A DNA stretch of 61,770 nucleotides from the NCBI GenBank assembly GCA_965657085.1, contig CBFHND010000021.1, positions 1 to 61,770 on the forward strand, written 5' to 3'. Each line of letters begins with the position of its first letter. The first letter of the stretch is position 1. The DNA is from CBFHND01 sp965657085. Its GTDB lineage: Bacteria; Pseudomonadota; Alphaproteobacteria; Rhodobacterales; Rhodobacteraceae. Below are positions 8,177 through 16,306 of the stretch, piece by piece. Made by a program: the position numbers and the translations under genes. The notes under the pieces are model-generated. The model saw nothing but the letters and a program-made list of their open reading frames with translations. It was not told the origin of the DNA and did no database searches.

Positions 8177-8526
8177 GCCAACCTTTGATCGTGGAGTTCG
8201 GGCTGGGCACGTCGCTGCGCCGGGCTGATTATACCCAGGCCGCCGAACGCGCCATCCGCCATGCGCTGTGGCGCAATTCGATCAACCTGGCGGAGCTTTT
8301 CGGCTTTCCCAAGGACGCGATGCGCATCACCGTTCGGGTGGCCGTTCAGCAGCCCGATGCGGTGGAAGTGGATGTTTTGGAACAGATTTTTCCCTACGGG
8401 CAGGCACAGATCGAGGTGGTGCGTGGCGGGTTGGACGTACCGCGCCCCGAAGGCACAGGCAATCCCACGGTCATGGCGCATGCTGCACTGAGCGTGGGGT
8501 TCGACATGGAGCGGACGGATGGCTGA
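8173..8526 (+). CDS. Lin0512-family conserved protein, copy 1
   Basis: A 117-residue cytosolic protein starting MSQPLIVEFGLGTSLRRADY. The order IVEFGLG, AAERAIRHAL, DAMRITVRVAV and GGLDVP matches the small Lin0512 family of unknown function. It starts inside the ABC ATPase stop (ATGA) and its end overlaps the next gene by 8 bp, so all three are translationally coupled. It is a clear paralogue of the following protein: both have the same length and the same sequence of blocks. No signal peptide or membrane segment is visible. Function unknown. Confidence 0.75.
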   Translation: MSQPLIVEFGLGTSLRRADYTQAAERAIRHALWRNSINLAELFGFPKDAMRITVRVAVQQPDAVEVDVLEQIFPYGQAQIEVVRGGLDVPRPEGTGNPTVMAHAALSVGFDMERTDG

Positions 8527-8875
8527 GCAACGTCTGATCATCGAGATGGGGCAGGGCAATGACCTGCACGGGCGCGACTATACCAAGGCCGCGCGGCGCG
8601 CGATCGAGGATGCATTTCGCGGATCGTCCTTGCCGATCTTCGGCGCGCTGGGCCTGAGCCATGACGCCATGCGGGTGCAGGTGACCGTGGGTGTGCAGGA
8701 CCCCGGCGCGGTGGATGTCGATGCGTTGCAAGCCGTGCTGCCGCGTGGTCGGGCCGAAGTGCGCGCGGTCTTCGGGGGCATGGACGTGCCCATGGGGGAC
8801 GAGGTGATCGTCGTGGCCACGGCAGCGGTCGAGGCGTTTTTGCCGCCGCAGGACGGTTGGCGCCTGCAATCCTGA
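8519..8875 (+). CDS. Lin0512-family conserved protein, copy 2
   Basis: A 118-residue paralogue of the preceding gene: IIEMGQGNDLHGRDYTKAAR, then DAMRVQVTVGV and GGMDVP align block by block. The DLHGRDYTKAA segment is closer to the family consensus than the diverged SLRRADYTQAA of copy 1, so copy 1 is probably the derived duplicate. The two may form a heteromer, which is inference. It begins 8 bp before the end of copy 1 and converges on the WYL regulator 12 bp downstream, with no clear terminator between them. Confidence 0.75.
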   Translation: MAEQRLIIEMGQGNDLHGRDYTKAARRAIEDAFRGSSLPIFGALGLSHDAMRVQVTVGVQDPGAVDVDALQAVLPRGRAEVRAVFGGMDVPMGDEVIVVATAAVEAFLPPQDGWRLQS

Positions 8876-8887
8876 TCCGTTGACGGG

Positions 8888-9562
8888 TTAAGCGTGCGTC
8901 GCCGCGTAGTCTGCGAGGGTTTTGCCGGGCTCATCGGTGAAGAGTTCGGGCAGCGCCTCGGAGGTTTGGATCAGGTCGATCCGGAACACACGGAAATCAT
9001 CGCGCAACTCGCACCAGGCGGTCAGTGTCCAGATGCGGCCCCAGTATTCCATGTGCAGCGGGCGGACGACACGGGTGGTGATGCGGTCGCCCTTTGAATG
9101 ATAGGTCAGGCGCAGTTTCTGGCGCGCGCGGATGGCGGCGCGCAGCCGGGCCATATGCGAGGCCCCGCGCGCGGCATCTGCAAAGGGGTAGACCGCGAAT
9201 TTCCACATGTCAGCCTCGGCGATGGTGCGTTCTGGCAGCACCGCATCGACCTTGGCCGCAAGCGATGTGGCGGCGGCCTTGAGGTCGGGATCGGCGGCCT
9301 CGGACACGATGGCCATGCCGAGGTTCAGCGCCTCAAGCTCGCCCGGTGTGAGGGTCAGCGGGGGCAGGGTGATGGCATCTGTGATCCGGTAGCCCACGCC
9401 CCGCGCGCCTTCGACCGGTACGCCCGAGGCCACCAAAGTGTCCATGTCACGGTAGATCGTGCGCACCGACACATCGCATCTGTCGGCAATGTCCTGTGCG
9501 CGGTGCAACTGTCCGTCGCGCAGGATCTGAAGGATGTCGAACAGGCGGTCGGTGCGGGGCAT
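8888..9562 (-). CDS. YafY-type transcriptional regulator (HTH plus WYL domain)
   Basis: A 224-residue DNA-binding regulator. Residues 1-60 form a winged HTH: RLFDILQILRDGQLHRAQDI, then DRCDVSVRTIYRDMDTLVAS, the recognition helix of HTH_11 regulators. Residues ~135-205 form a WYL ligand-sensing domain with LRLTYHS, RVVRPLHMEYWGRIWTLTAW and FRIDLI. The ATG at 9562 (MPRTDRLFD) is chosen; a longer frame upstream is unlike the family. It is divergent from tatA, and a perfect inverted repeat lies 41-60 bp upstream of its start, suggesting autoregulation. Confidence 0.85.
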   Translation of the reverse strand: MPRTDRLFDILQILRDGQLHRAQDIADRCDVSVRTIYRDMDTLVASGVPVEGARGVGYRITDAITLPPLTLTPGELEALNLGMAIVSEAADPDLKAAATSLAAKVDAVLPERTIAEADMWKFAVYPFADAARGASHMARLRAAIRARQKLRLTYHSKGDRITTRVVRPLHMEYWGRIWTLTAWCELRDDFRVFRIDLIQTSEALPELFTDEPGKTLADYAATHA

Positions 9563-9602
9563 GAGGGGCTTTCGGTCTATCGCGTGGCGCAGAGTGGGCG
9601 TA

Positions 9603-9622
9603 ACTGACATAAACCTGTCAGT
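9603..9622. promoter_or_regulatory. Perfect inverted repeat upstream of the WYL regulator
   Basis: ACTGACA and TGTCAGT form perfect 7-bp arms around a 6-bp spacer in the regulator/tatA intergenic region. A further half-site-like TTTGACAG follows within 10 bp. The position, just upstream of the regulator and ~140 bp from tatA, suits an operator for autorepression. No direct binding evidence is available. Confidence 0.5.
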
Positions 9623-9764
9623 AGTGATTTGACAGCATGAATTTGCGTGTGTTTTGGCGCAGTGGAACCGGGTCTGATCGGCTTTGACACTTTTCGCGGC
9701 AGTGCAGCGGGCGTAGAACAGGGCCGACGCGCGCCTGCGCGCTTTGACAGATAGGAGAGACATC

Positions 9765-9989
9765 ATGGGAATTGGAAACATCGGTTTGCCCGGCATCCTG
9801 CTGATCGCGGTCGTGGTTCTGGTGCTGTTTGGCCGGGGCAAGATCTCTGGGCTGATGGGTGAAGTTGGCAAAGGCATCACCAGCTTCAAGAAAGGCATCA
9901 ACGAAGGCCAGAAAGAGCTGGACGAAGAGGACGTTGCCGCCGAGGCCAAGGACGTGACGCCCGCGGAAACAGATAAAGACAAGGTCTGA
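9765..9989 (+). CDS. tatA: Sec-independent (Tat) translocase protein TatA
   Basis: A 74-residue protein with one N-terminal membrane helix (LPGILLIAVVVLVLFGRGKI), the conserved FG hinge, then an amphipathic helix and an acidic tail. TatA oligomers form the pore by which folded proteins cross the inner membrane. AGGAGAG stands 5 bp upstream of ATG 9765, fixing the start. The gene leads tatA-tatB-tatC; tatB starts 4 bp after its stop. Confidence 0.95.
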   Translation: MGIGNIGLPGILLIAVVVLVLFGRGKISGLMGEVGKGITSFKKGINEGQKELDEEDVAAEAKDVTPAETDKDKV

Positions 9990-9993
9990 GCAC

Positions 9994-10455
9994 ATGTTTG
10001 ACCTTGGCCTGCCAGAACTTCTGGTTATTGGCATTGTCGCCCTGATCGTGGTGGGGCCCAAGGACCTGCCGGTGCTGTTTCGGCAAGTGGGACGGTTCGT
10101 GGGCAAGGCCAAGGGAATGGCGCGCGAGTTTTCCAGCGCCATGAACCAGGCCGCCGACGAAAGTGGCGTGCGCGATGTGGCCAAGGGCCTCAAGACCGCG
10201 ACCAACCCCATCGGCAGCGCGATGGACGGGGTCAAGGACGCCGCGCGCGAGGCCACGTCGAGCCTGTCCAACATTGACCCCGACAGCGAGACGGGAAAGT
10301 TGGCAGCGGAACGTGCTGAAAACGCGAAGAAAATTCAGGCGGCCACTGCCCGCACCATCGCCGAGCGCAAGGCGCGTGAAGCGGCCGAAGCCTTGGCCAA
10401 GGCCGATGAGTTGGAAGCCAAGATGACCAAAGACACACCCAAGGGCGACACATGA
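9994..10455 (+). CDS. tatB: Tat translocase protein TatB
   Basis: A 153-residue TatB. It opens MFDLGLPELLVIGIVALIVV, a single membrane helix with the conserved Glu8, then GPKDLPVLFRQVG and a long charged amphipathic region. TatB with TatC recognises twin-arginine signal peptides. The Ala/Lys/Glu-rich tail from ~85 is probably a helical or disordered cytosolic domain. It overlaps tatC by 4 bp (ATGA). Confidence 0.95.
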   Translation: MFDLGLPELLVIGIVALIVVGPKDLPVLFRQVGRFVGKAKGMAREFSSAMNQAADESGVRDVAKGLKTATNPIGSAMDGVKDAAREATSSLSNIDPDSETGKLAAERAENAKKIQAATARTIAERKAREAAEALAKADELEAKMTKDTPKGDT

Positions 10456-11405
10456 GCCAAGCCGACGACATCGAAGACAGCGCCGCCCCGCTGATCGAGC
10501 ATCTGGCGGAATTGCGCACCCGTCTGATCCGGTCGGTGCTGGCGTTCATCATTGCCATCACCGTGTTCTTCATCCCCATTCAGGGCGAATTCATCGCGGT
10601 GCATGTGCTGAATTTCCTGCTGGAACCGATCGTGGACACGCTGCGCGATCTGGGGGATCCGTCGCCCACGCTGCAATACACCAGCCCGCAGGAATACCTG
10701 TTTACGCTGTTCCGCATTTCGATGGTTTTCGGCTTTGCTTTGGCGTTTCCCGTGATCAGCTACCAGTTGTGGCGGTTTGTGGCGCCGGGGCTTTACCGCA
10801 AGGAAAAGAACGCCTTTTTGCCGTTCCTGTTGGCCTCGCCCGTGATGTTCATGTTGGGGGCGTCTTTTGCGCAATTCGTGGTGACGCCGCTGGCGATGGC
10901 GTTTTTCCTGGGTTTTGCGGACGTGTCGTCGATCTTTGCCAACCTGCTGAATTCGGCAAGCGGGGCGTTGCCCGAGGGTGCTGCGGTCGTGCCGCAGGCC
11001 GAGGCCAGCGAGGCGCCGACCATTACATTCTTTGGTAAGGTCAACGAAAGCCTTGATATCACACTGAAATTCATCATGGCCTTCGGCATGTGTTTTCAGT
11101 TGCCTGTCCTGCTGACGCTGATGGGCAAGGCCGGGCTGGTCAGTTCCGAAGGTCTGGGCAACGTGCGCAAATACGCGATGGTGGGCATTCTGGTGCTGGC
11201 AGCACTGGTCACACCGCCCGATGTGGTGACACAGCTGATCCTGTTCACCGTGGTTTACGGGCTTTACGAGGTGTCGATCTTCCTTGTGCGCCGGGTCGAG
11301 ACCAAGCGCGAAGCAAAACTGCGCGAAGACGGCTACTATGACGACGACGAGGAAGAATTCGATGATCCGCTGATGGCCGAATTCGACGAGGAAGACGACA
11401 AGTGA
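10452..11405 (+). CDS. tatC: Tat translocase protein TatC
   Basis: A 317-residue polytopic membrane protein, the core twin-arginine signal receptor. LIEHLAELRTRLIRS near the N-terminus is the TatC signature, and six helices are predicted. It is longer than E. coli TatC (~258 aa). The extra length comes from a periplasmic-side insertion (about residues 160-200, Ala/Glu-rich around PEGAAVVPQAEASEAP) and a very acidic C-terminal tail (DDDEEEFDDPLMAEF). It overlaps the next gene by 4 bp (GTGA), extending the operon to the DUF815 ATPase. Confidence 0.95.
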   Translation: MSQADDIEDSAAPLIEHLAELRTRLIRSVLAFIIAITVFFIPIQGEFIAVHVLNFLLEPIVDTLRDLGDPSPTLQYTSPQEYLFTLFRISMVFGFALAFPVISYQLWRFVAPGLYRKEKNAFLPFLLASPVMFMLGASFAQFVVTPLAMAFFLGFADVSSIFANLLNSASGALPEGAAVVPQAEASEAPTITFFGKVNESLDITLKFIMAFGMCFQLPVLLTLMGKAGLVSSEGLGNVRKYAMVGILVLAALVTPPDVVTQLILFTVVYGLYEVSIFLVRRVETKREAKLREDGYYDDDEEEFDDPLMAEFDEEDDK

Positions 11406-12241
11406 TTGACGATCCAATGGACCGGATCGCAGCGGCGCTGGAGCGGATGGCTCCGGCGCCGCTTGCCGCTCCGGATTTCGATGTGGCCAGTGCCTTTGTC
11501 TGGCACACAGGCCCCGACAGGCTGGAACCTGTGGCAGAGGTCGCGCGGGTTGATCTGGGCCTGCTCATTGGCGTGGACCGGTCGCGCGATACGCTTCTGG
11601 CCAACACCCGCCAGTTTGCCGCCGGGTTGCCTGCAAACAACGCGCTTTTGTGGGGCGCACGGGGTATGGGAAAATCAAGCCTTGTCAAAGCGATACATGC
11701 AGCAGTTCAAGCAGAAAGCCCCAACTTGAAGATCGTGGAGTTGCAGCGCGAGGACCTGCCCAGCGTGGGCCGTTTGCTGAACCTTCTGCGCGCGGCTGAT
11801 GCGCAGTTCCTCTTGTTCTGCGATGACCTCAGCTTTGGCCATGACGATGCGCACTACAAGTCGCTCAAGGCGGTCCTGGACGGTGGGATCGAAGGGCGGC
11901 CTGACAACGTGGTGCTTTATGCCACGTCGAACCGTCGGCACCTGATGCCGCGTGACATGATCGAGAACGAACGCGGAAGCGCCATCAATCCCAGCGAGGC
12001 GGTTGAGGAAAAGGTATCCCTGTCGGACCGTTTCGGCCTGTGGCTGGGTTTTCATCCCTGCGATCAGGATCAGTACCTGGCGATGATCCGCGGCTATTGC
12101 GATGCTTACGGTGTCGAGATTTCCGATGACAGCCTGCGGGCCGAGGCCATTGAATGGCAGGCCACGCGCGGATCGCGGTCCGGTCGTGTGGCCTGGCAGT
12201 ATTTCGTGGATTTGGCCGGGCGCAGTGGCGTGGCGCTTTAG
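11402..12241 (+). CDS. DUF815-family AAA+ ATPase
   Basis: A 279-residue ATPase starting at GTG 11402, overlapping the tatC stop. An ATG five codons in (MDRIAAALERM) is an alternative. It has Walker A WGARGMGKSSLVKA (about residues 82-95), Walker B-like QFLLFCDDLSF (~137-147), a sensor-1-like VVLYATSNRRHLMPRDM and the block DRFGLWLGFHPCDQDQYL. This is the DUF815 family, AAA+ proteins related to DnaA/IstB-type loaders with no assigned role. Its coupling to tatC suggests co-expression; whether it acts in Tat export is unknown. It converges on the Hint gene with a 3-bp gap. Confidence 0.85.
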   Translation: MIDDPMDRIAAALERMAPAPLAAPDFDVASAFVWHTGPDRLEPVAEVARVDLGLLIGVDRSRDTLLANTRQFAAGLPANNALLWGARGMGKSSLVKAIHAAVQAESPNLKIVELQREDLPSVGRLLNLLRAADAQFLLFCDDLSFGHDDAHYKSLKAVLDGGIEGRPDNVVLYATSNRRHLMPRDMIENERGSAINPSEAVEEKVSLSDRFGLWLGFHPCDQDQYLAMIRGYCDAYGVEISDDSLRAEAIEWQATRGSRSGRVAWQYFVDLAGRSGVAL

Positions 12242-12244
12242 GCG

Positions 12245-13270
12245 TCAGGCCGCCAGAAGATGAGCCTCGAACGCGCGCAGACAGGGCGCGGCCTTGGGGC
12301 CATAGGCGGCAACATCCGGGAACAGGGCGATGATTTCGTCGCGTGCGGTCGGGTTGACCGTCTGGCATGTCATTTCACCGGGATAGAGGGTTTCGGACCA
12401 TAGGCCGTGCGCCTGAACAAGGTGATGTTCGTCCAGCAAGACATGGCAATAGGTCACGCGCCCGCCGGGGCGGCGGTACACGCCATCCATATTCAACAGA
12501 TCCACGGCCCGCACCAGCACTTCGTCCTGCCCATACAACAGTTCGGCCCGCCAGTCGTTCAGCAGGATCGCGTGCTGCGGCGACACGACAAGGTCCTGAG
12601 TATTCCCCAGGGTGCCTGCGGTGATCACGATCGGGGCCATGTCGTGCAGTGCGGGCACATTGGTTGCCCCGGACCAGCGCACGGGCTGACTACCCCGGTC
12701 GCGGGTGGTGACCAGGTCACCGGGTTCCAGGGTTTCAACAGCGCGGGGGCCGTCGGGCGTGTCGATCAGGGTGCCTGCGGCAAAGCATACGACCGATGCG
12801 CCAAGGCCGGTGTGCGGAGTCGAATCGTCATTCTCGACGATCCCGCCAGTGGTCAGATCGGTGTCGACGGGGGGCATCCCGTCTGGAAACACCAGAAAGT
12901 AGCCGTCTTCACCCGCGTCATTGAGATCGTTGTCGTTGTTCAGATCGACATCGATAACACCCACGGTCCAGGTGTTGGTGCCATCTGTGACGGTAAAGGT
13001 ATAATCCCAGATGACCTGACGGGCTGTGCCGCCGATGTCGACGGTCTGTTCCCATGCCCCGCCAATGCGGTCGTTCACATCGACCTCTTCATTGACGTCA
13101 CCATCGCCGTTGAACACTGTCGCGCCGTCATTTTCTTCGACCACGAAATACTGGTCGTCGCCGGTATAGCTCCACGTCCCGCTGGGGGCGAAGGCATAGT
13201 TTACAGGCTCCCCGTCGATGGTGCTTTGGGTCCCGAGGATAACGTCGGTGTATGCGTAGTAGACGGCCAT
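12245..13270 (-). CDS. Hint-domain (Hint_2 type) protein, canonical Cys present
   Basis: A 341-residue protein with two parts. Residues 1-155 form an acidic beta-rich region (Thr, Asp, Gly, Trp) with aspartate clusters such as NGDGDVNEEVDVND and DVDLNNDNDLND that could bind calcium. From Cys162 a Hint domain follows: CFAAGTLIDTPDGPRAVETL, EPGDLVTTRD, VVSPQHAILL and LLDEHHLVQAHGLWSET. Unlike the Hint protein at 2522-3538, it keeps the Cys-Phe-x2-Gly-Thr start, so self-cleavage is chemically possible. No Sec signal is visible. A 7-bp inverted repeat (CAATCCC...GGGATTG, 13281-13305) lies in the 5' leader. Confidence 0.85.
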   Translation of the reverse strand: MAVYYAYTDVILGTQSTIDGEPVNYAFAPSGTWSYTGDDQYFVVEENDGATVFNGDGDVNEEVDVNDRIGGAWEQTVDIGGTARQVIWDYTFTVTDGTNTWTVGVIDVDLNNDNDLNDAGEDGYFLVFPDGMPPVDTDLTTGGIVENDDSTPHTGLGASVVCFAAGTLIDTPDGPRAVETLEPGDLVTTRDRGSQPVRWSGATNVPALHDMAPIVITAGTLGNTQDLVVSPQHAILLNDWRAELLYGQDEVLVRAVDLLNMDGVYRRPGGRVTYCHVLLDEHHLVQAHGLWSETLYPGEMTCQTVNPTARDEIIALFPDVAAYGPKAAPCLRAFEAHLLAA

Positions 13271-13342
13271 TTCAGATTACCAATCCCTGTCTTTCGTTGG
13301 GATTGTTTCTGAATGGGCAACGCGGCCGCAGTTGGGCAAAAC

Positions 13343-13367
13343 CCTTGGATTTGAGGCAAATCCAAGG
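13343..13367. terminator. Strong intrinsic-terminator-like hairpin between nlpD-like and Hint genes
   Basis: Perfect 11-bp arms CCTTGGATTTG and CAAATCCAAGG around a 3-base loop. The plus side continues TCATTTTT and the minus side GGGTTTTG, so it could terminate in either direction. It would end the leftward surE-pcm-nlpD transcript before the Hint gene. Confidence 0.7.
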
Positions 13368-13441
13368 TCATTTTTCTGCAAATGTGACGCAACTGGGCTC
13401 TGAGGTTGCGGTATGGCCTGCGATTCACGCCTCGCGTGTGA

Positions 13442-14659
13442 TCAGGGCAGGTAGGGCGTTGGATCAACGCTGTCGAAGCCTTTGCGCACTTCAAAGTGGA
13501 CATAGGCATCGTCCCCGGCCCGCAGGCGGGCGATGCCCTGACCCCGGCGCACGGTATCGCCCTTTTGCACCTGCACATCCGTGACATTGGCATAGACCGT
13601 CAACAGGTTGTCCTTGTGACGCACCACGATGATCGGCACGCCATCGGCGCTTTGGGTGATCGCGGCCACGCTGCCTGCGGCGGCGGCTTTGACGGATGTG
13701 CCGGGGGCCGCCTTGATGTCGATGCCTTCATTGCGGCCCTTGGCATAGGCACGGATGATGCTGCCGTTGATCGGATAGACCATGGCCGCGTCGTCGGTTG
13801 CCTTTGTCTGTTTGCCGATGTCCGCCACCGGTTCAGCGGCCGGTTGGGCCGCGGGCAGGGCGCCGGTGTCATCTTCGGGCAGGGGTTTGACCGCACTGGG
13901 TGGTGTGGGTGTTGGGGTGCCGCTGCCGGGGGCCGTGGTGGCCGCGGCGGCTGTGCTGCGCCGGGGCGGTGCTTCGTTGGCGACGGGGATCAGCAGGAAC
14001 TGCCCTTCGCGGATGGCGAAATCGCTGCCCAGTCCGTTCCATTCGGCCAAGGCGCGCACCGGCACCTGATAAAGCCGCGCGATGGTATAGGCGGTTTCCC
14101 CCCGTTCGACCCTGTGGCGTATCGGTTCCTCGCCCGTCTGCGCCGCGGGCTGTGCGGGCGTTGGTGCCGGTGCCGGTGCCGCGACGGGTGTGGTGTCGGG
14201 GGCGCTGTCGATGGCATTGCCTGCCAGGGTGGTCACATCGACCGGGGCGGGGCGGATGGGGCCTGTGCCAATGGCCCCGGTTTGCGGGGACGGTTCGGCG
14301 ACGCGCGTGGGCAGGGCCACGACCTCGCCCTGGCGCAAGGGGACATCGGCCCCGATGCCGTTGAAGCGCGCCAGTGCCGCCGGGTCCGCGCCGACGCGGG
14401 CGGCCACATCGTTCAGCGTGTCGCCACGCTGGGCCACGACCACCTGGTAGTTGGGGTATGAAATCACGCCGCGTGCATCCGGTCTGGGCCGATCGGCAGT
14501 GGCGTTTGTGGCTGCATTTGCAGTGGAAAACCCACCGTTCAGCCCTCTCAGGTCGAAATCCAGCGGTTCATCACAGGCGGCCAGCGCCACCAGAATGCTT
14601 GTGCCCAGCACAAGGCGCAGGCGCACCGGTGCCGGGGTGTTCTTGGAAAAGGAGGTCAT
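13442..14659 (-). CDS. nlpD: NlpD/LytM-type lipoprotein with two LysM domains and degenerate M23 domain
   Basis: A 405-residue envelope protein. The leader ends in lipobox LVALAAC (Cys about 29, followed by Asp), indicating a lipoprotein. Two LysM peptidoglycan-binding repeats follow (YQVVVAQRGDTLNDVAARVG; HRVERGETAYTIARLYQVP), then a Pro/Ala-rich linker and a C-terminal LytM/M23 domain. That domain lacks metal ligands: EGIDIKAAPGT replaces the HxGxD-type site and VHFEV replaces HLHFE. This fits NlpD/EnvC proteins, which activate amidases for septal splitting rather than cutting peptidoglycan. The order surE-pcm-nlpD supports the name; no rpoS follows. Confidence 0.85.
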   Translation of the reverse strand: MTSFSKNTPAPVRLRLVLGTSILVALAACDEPLDFDLRGLNGGFSTANAATNATADRPRPDARGVISYPNYQVVVAQRGDTLNDVAARVGADPAALARFNGIGADVPLRQGEVVALPTRVAEPSPQTGAIGTGPIRPAPVDVTTLAGNAIDSAPDTTPVAAPAPAPTPAQPAAQTGEEPIRHRVERGETAYTIARLYQVPVRALAEWNGLGSDFAIREGQFLLIPVANEAPPRRSTAAAATTAPGSGTPTPTPPSAVKPLPEDDTGALPAAQPAAEPVADIGKQTKATDDAAMVYPINGSIIRAYAKGRNEGIDIKAAPGTSVKAAAAGSVAAITQSADGVPIIVVRHKDNLLTVYANVTDVQVQKGDTVRRGQGIARLRAGDDAYVHFEVRKGFDSVDPTPYLP

Positions 14660-14760
14660 CTGCTACGGTCCTCTATGCGCGCGTCCCCATGGTTTGGTCC
14701 GGGGTTTTCGCGGGTCAGGTCACTTCTTACTGTCACTCGTGCGGCATATCCATGCCGTCG

Positions 14761-15414
14761 TTATCCGTCTTGCCCCAATCCTTCGAGAAGGGGCACGAAC
14801 CGCACCGGCCGGAGTTCGTCATAATCCAGCCCGCTTTCCGTCTTGCGCACACGGATCAGGCTTTGGACCGCGTCGGACTGGCCCACCGGCACCACCATGA
14901 TACCGCCAATTTTCAATTGCGCCAAGAGCGGCCCGGGCGGGTCCTCGGCGGCGGCGGTCACGATGATGCGGTCAAAGGGGGCCTGATCCGGCAAGCCAAA
15001 GCTGCCGTCGCCGGTGATGGCGGTGATATTGGTCAGGTCCAGCGCCTCGAAAATCTCGCGGGCTTCGCGCACAAGGCGGCGGTGGCGGTCGACGGTATAG
15101 ACGCGGCGTGCCAGTTTGCTGAGGATCGCCGCCTGATAGCCCGAGCCGGTGCCGACCTCGAGCACCTTGTCGCGCGGGCTGATCTGCAGCGCTTGCGACA
15201 TCAACCCAACGACAGACGGTTGGCTGATGGTTTGACCGCAGGCGATGGGCAGGGGCATGTCCTCGTAGGCGCGCTCGGCAAAGAGGCCCCGGATGAACGG
15301 TCCGCGGTCGATCGCCTCCATTGCCTCAAGCACCGCCTTGTCCGTCACCCCCTTGGAGCGCAGCGCATAAAGAAACTGCATCTTGCGGGTGGCGTCGTCG
15401 TCGTCGTCACTCAT
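14761..15414 (-). CDS. pcm: Protein-L-isoaspartate O-methyltransferase
   Basis: A 217-residue SAM-dependent enzyme that methylates isoaspartyl residues in aged proteins, starting their repair. The SAM-binding motif I is VLEVGTGSGYQAAILSKLA (~76-94), followed by the acidic VYTVDRHRRL. The upstream GQTISQPSVVGLMSQAL is the family's substrate-loop signature, and FDRIIVTAAA is motif II. It begins inside the surE stop (4-bp overlap), so SurE and Pcm are translated together. Confidence 0.93.
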   Translation of the reverse strand: MSDDDDDATRKMQFLYALRSKGVTDKAVLEAMEAIDRGPFIRGLFAERAYEDMPLPIACGQTISQPSVVGLMSQALQISPRDKVLEVGTGSGYQAAILSKLARRVYTVDRHRRLVREAREIFEALDLTNITAITGDGSFGLPDQAPFDRIIVTAAAEDPPGPLLAQLKIGGIMVVPVGQSDAVQSLIRVRKTESGLDYDELRPVRFVPLLEGLGQDG

Positions 15415-16196
15415 GTGTCGATGACCTTCAGATCGTTCATCACATCATGGGCGGTGAGGTCGGCACGCATCGGCGTGACCGAGATATAGCCCTGAAGGTT
15501 TAGCGCTGCATCGGCGCCATCTTCGGTTGGAACCTGCTGGTTGCCGCCTTTGATCCACAGGAACCGGCGGCCCGAGGGCGCATTGTGCGGCTCGGTCGAG
15601 AAATTCACACCGGGGCGGCGGCCTTGCGGTGTCAGGCGGATGCCTTTGACGTCTGCGGCCAGTACGGGCGGAAAGTTGACGTTGTAAAACAGTCCGTAGT
15701 TGGTGGTTTCCTGGGGTGTCGCGCGCAGGATGCGCCGCACGGTGTCGGCCCCGTGCATGGCCGAGGCGTCGAACGGGTCGTCGGCATCGCGGTTGCCGGG
15801 GCCATAATATTGCGACAGGGCAATGGCGGGCAGCCCCTGAAGGGCTGCTTCGAGCGCGCCGCCAAGTGTGCCGGAGTAAAGCGCGTTTTCAGCCGAGTTG
15901 TTGCCGCGGTTCACGCCCGAGAGCACCAGATCGGGAGGATTGCCATTCATTACGTCATGCAGGCCCGCCATCACGCAGTCGGCGGGGCTGCCTTCGGCGG
16001 CAAAGCGGCGGGGGCCAAGCTGTGAAATCATCATCGGGTGGGTGTAGCTGATGCAATGGGCCACCCCCGATTGCTCGAACGCGGGGGCCACGGTCCAGAC
16101 TTCGCCATTGGGTCCGGCCAGATCATCGGCGATGGCTTGCAGGGTTTTCAGCCCCGGTGCCGCGATGCCGTCGTCGTTGGTGATGAGAATGCGCAT
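15411..16196 (-). CDS. surE: 5'-nucleotidase / stationary-phase survival protein SurE
   Basis: A 261-residue metal-dependent phosphatase acting on nucleoside monophosphates. MRILITNDDGIAAPG carries the Asp-Asp metal ligands, and LVLSGVNRGNNSAENALYSG is the conserved Asn/Ser metal and phosphate loop. The start is the ATG at 16196 because the family begins with this motif; the open frame upstream runs through an intergenic repeat (16250-16285). It heads a surE-pcm-nlpD operon. Confidence 0.95.
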   Translation of the reverse strand: MRILITNDDGIAAPGLKTLQAIADDLAGPNGEVWTVAPAFEQSGVAHCISYTHPMMISQLGPRRFAAEGSPADCVMAGLHDVMNGNPPDLVLSGVNRGNNSAENALYSGTLGGALEAALQGLPAIALSQYYGPGNRDADDPFDASAMHGADTVRRILRATPQETTNYGLFYNVNFPPVLAADVKGIRLTPQGRRPGVNFSTEPHNAPSGRRFLWIKGGNQQVPTEDGADAALNLQGYISVTPMRADLTAHDVMNDLKVIDT

Positions 16197-16249
16197 GGTA
16201 TGGTCCCTTTGCGCCTTGATATTCAGGCGGGCGGGACGCGGCAAGGGCA

Positions 16250-16285
16250 GGAGCCTCCGGCGGGAGTTTATTTGGCAAGATGAAG
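16250..16285. repeat. 36-bp dispersed intergenic repeat, copy 1
   Basis: The element begins GGAGCCTCCGGCGGGAGTTT and ends TTGGCAAGATGAAG. It matches the copy at 28126-28161 at 35 of 36 positions. CTCC-GGCG-GGAG within it can form a small hairpin. It lies between the upstream SDR stop and the surE start, in a leader transcribed leftward. Confidence 0.75.
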
Positions 16286-16306
16286 GGGTGGCGTTGCCAA
16301 TAGGAC

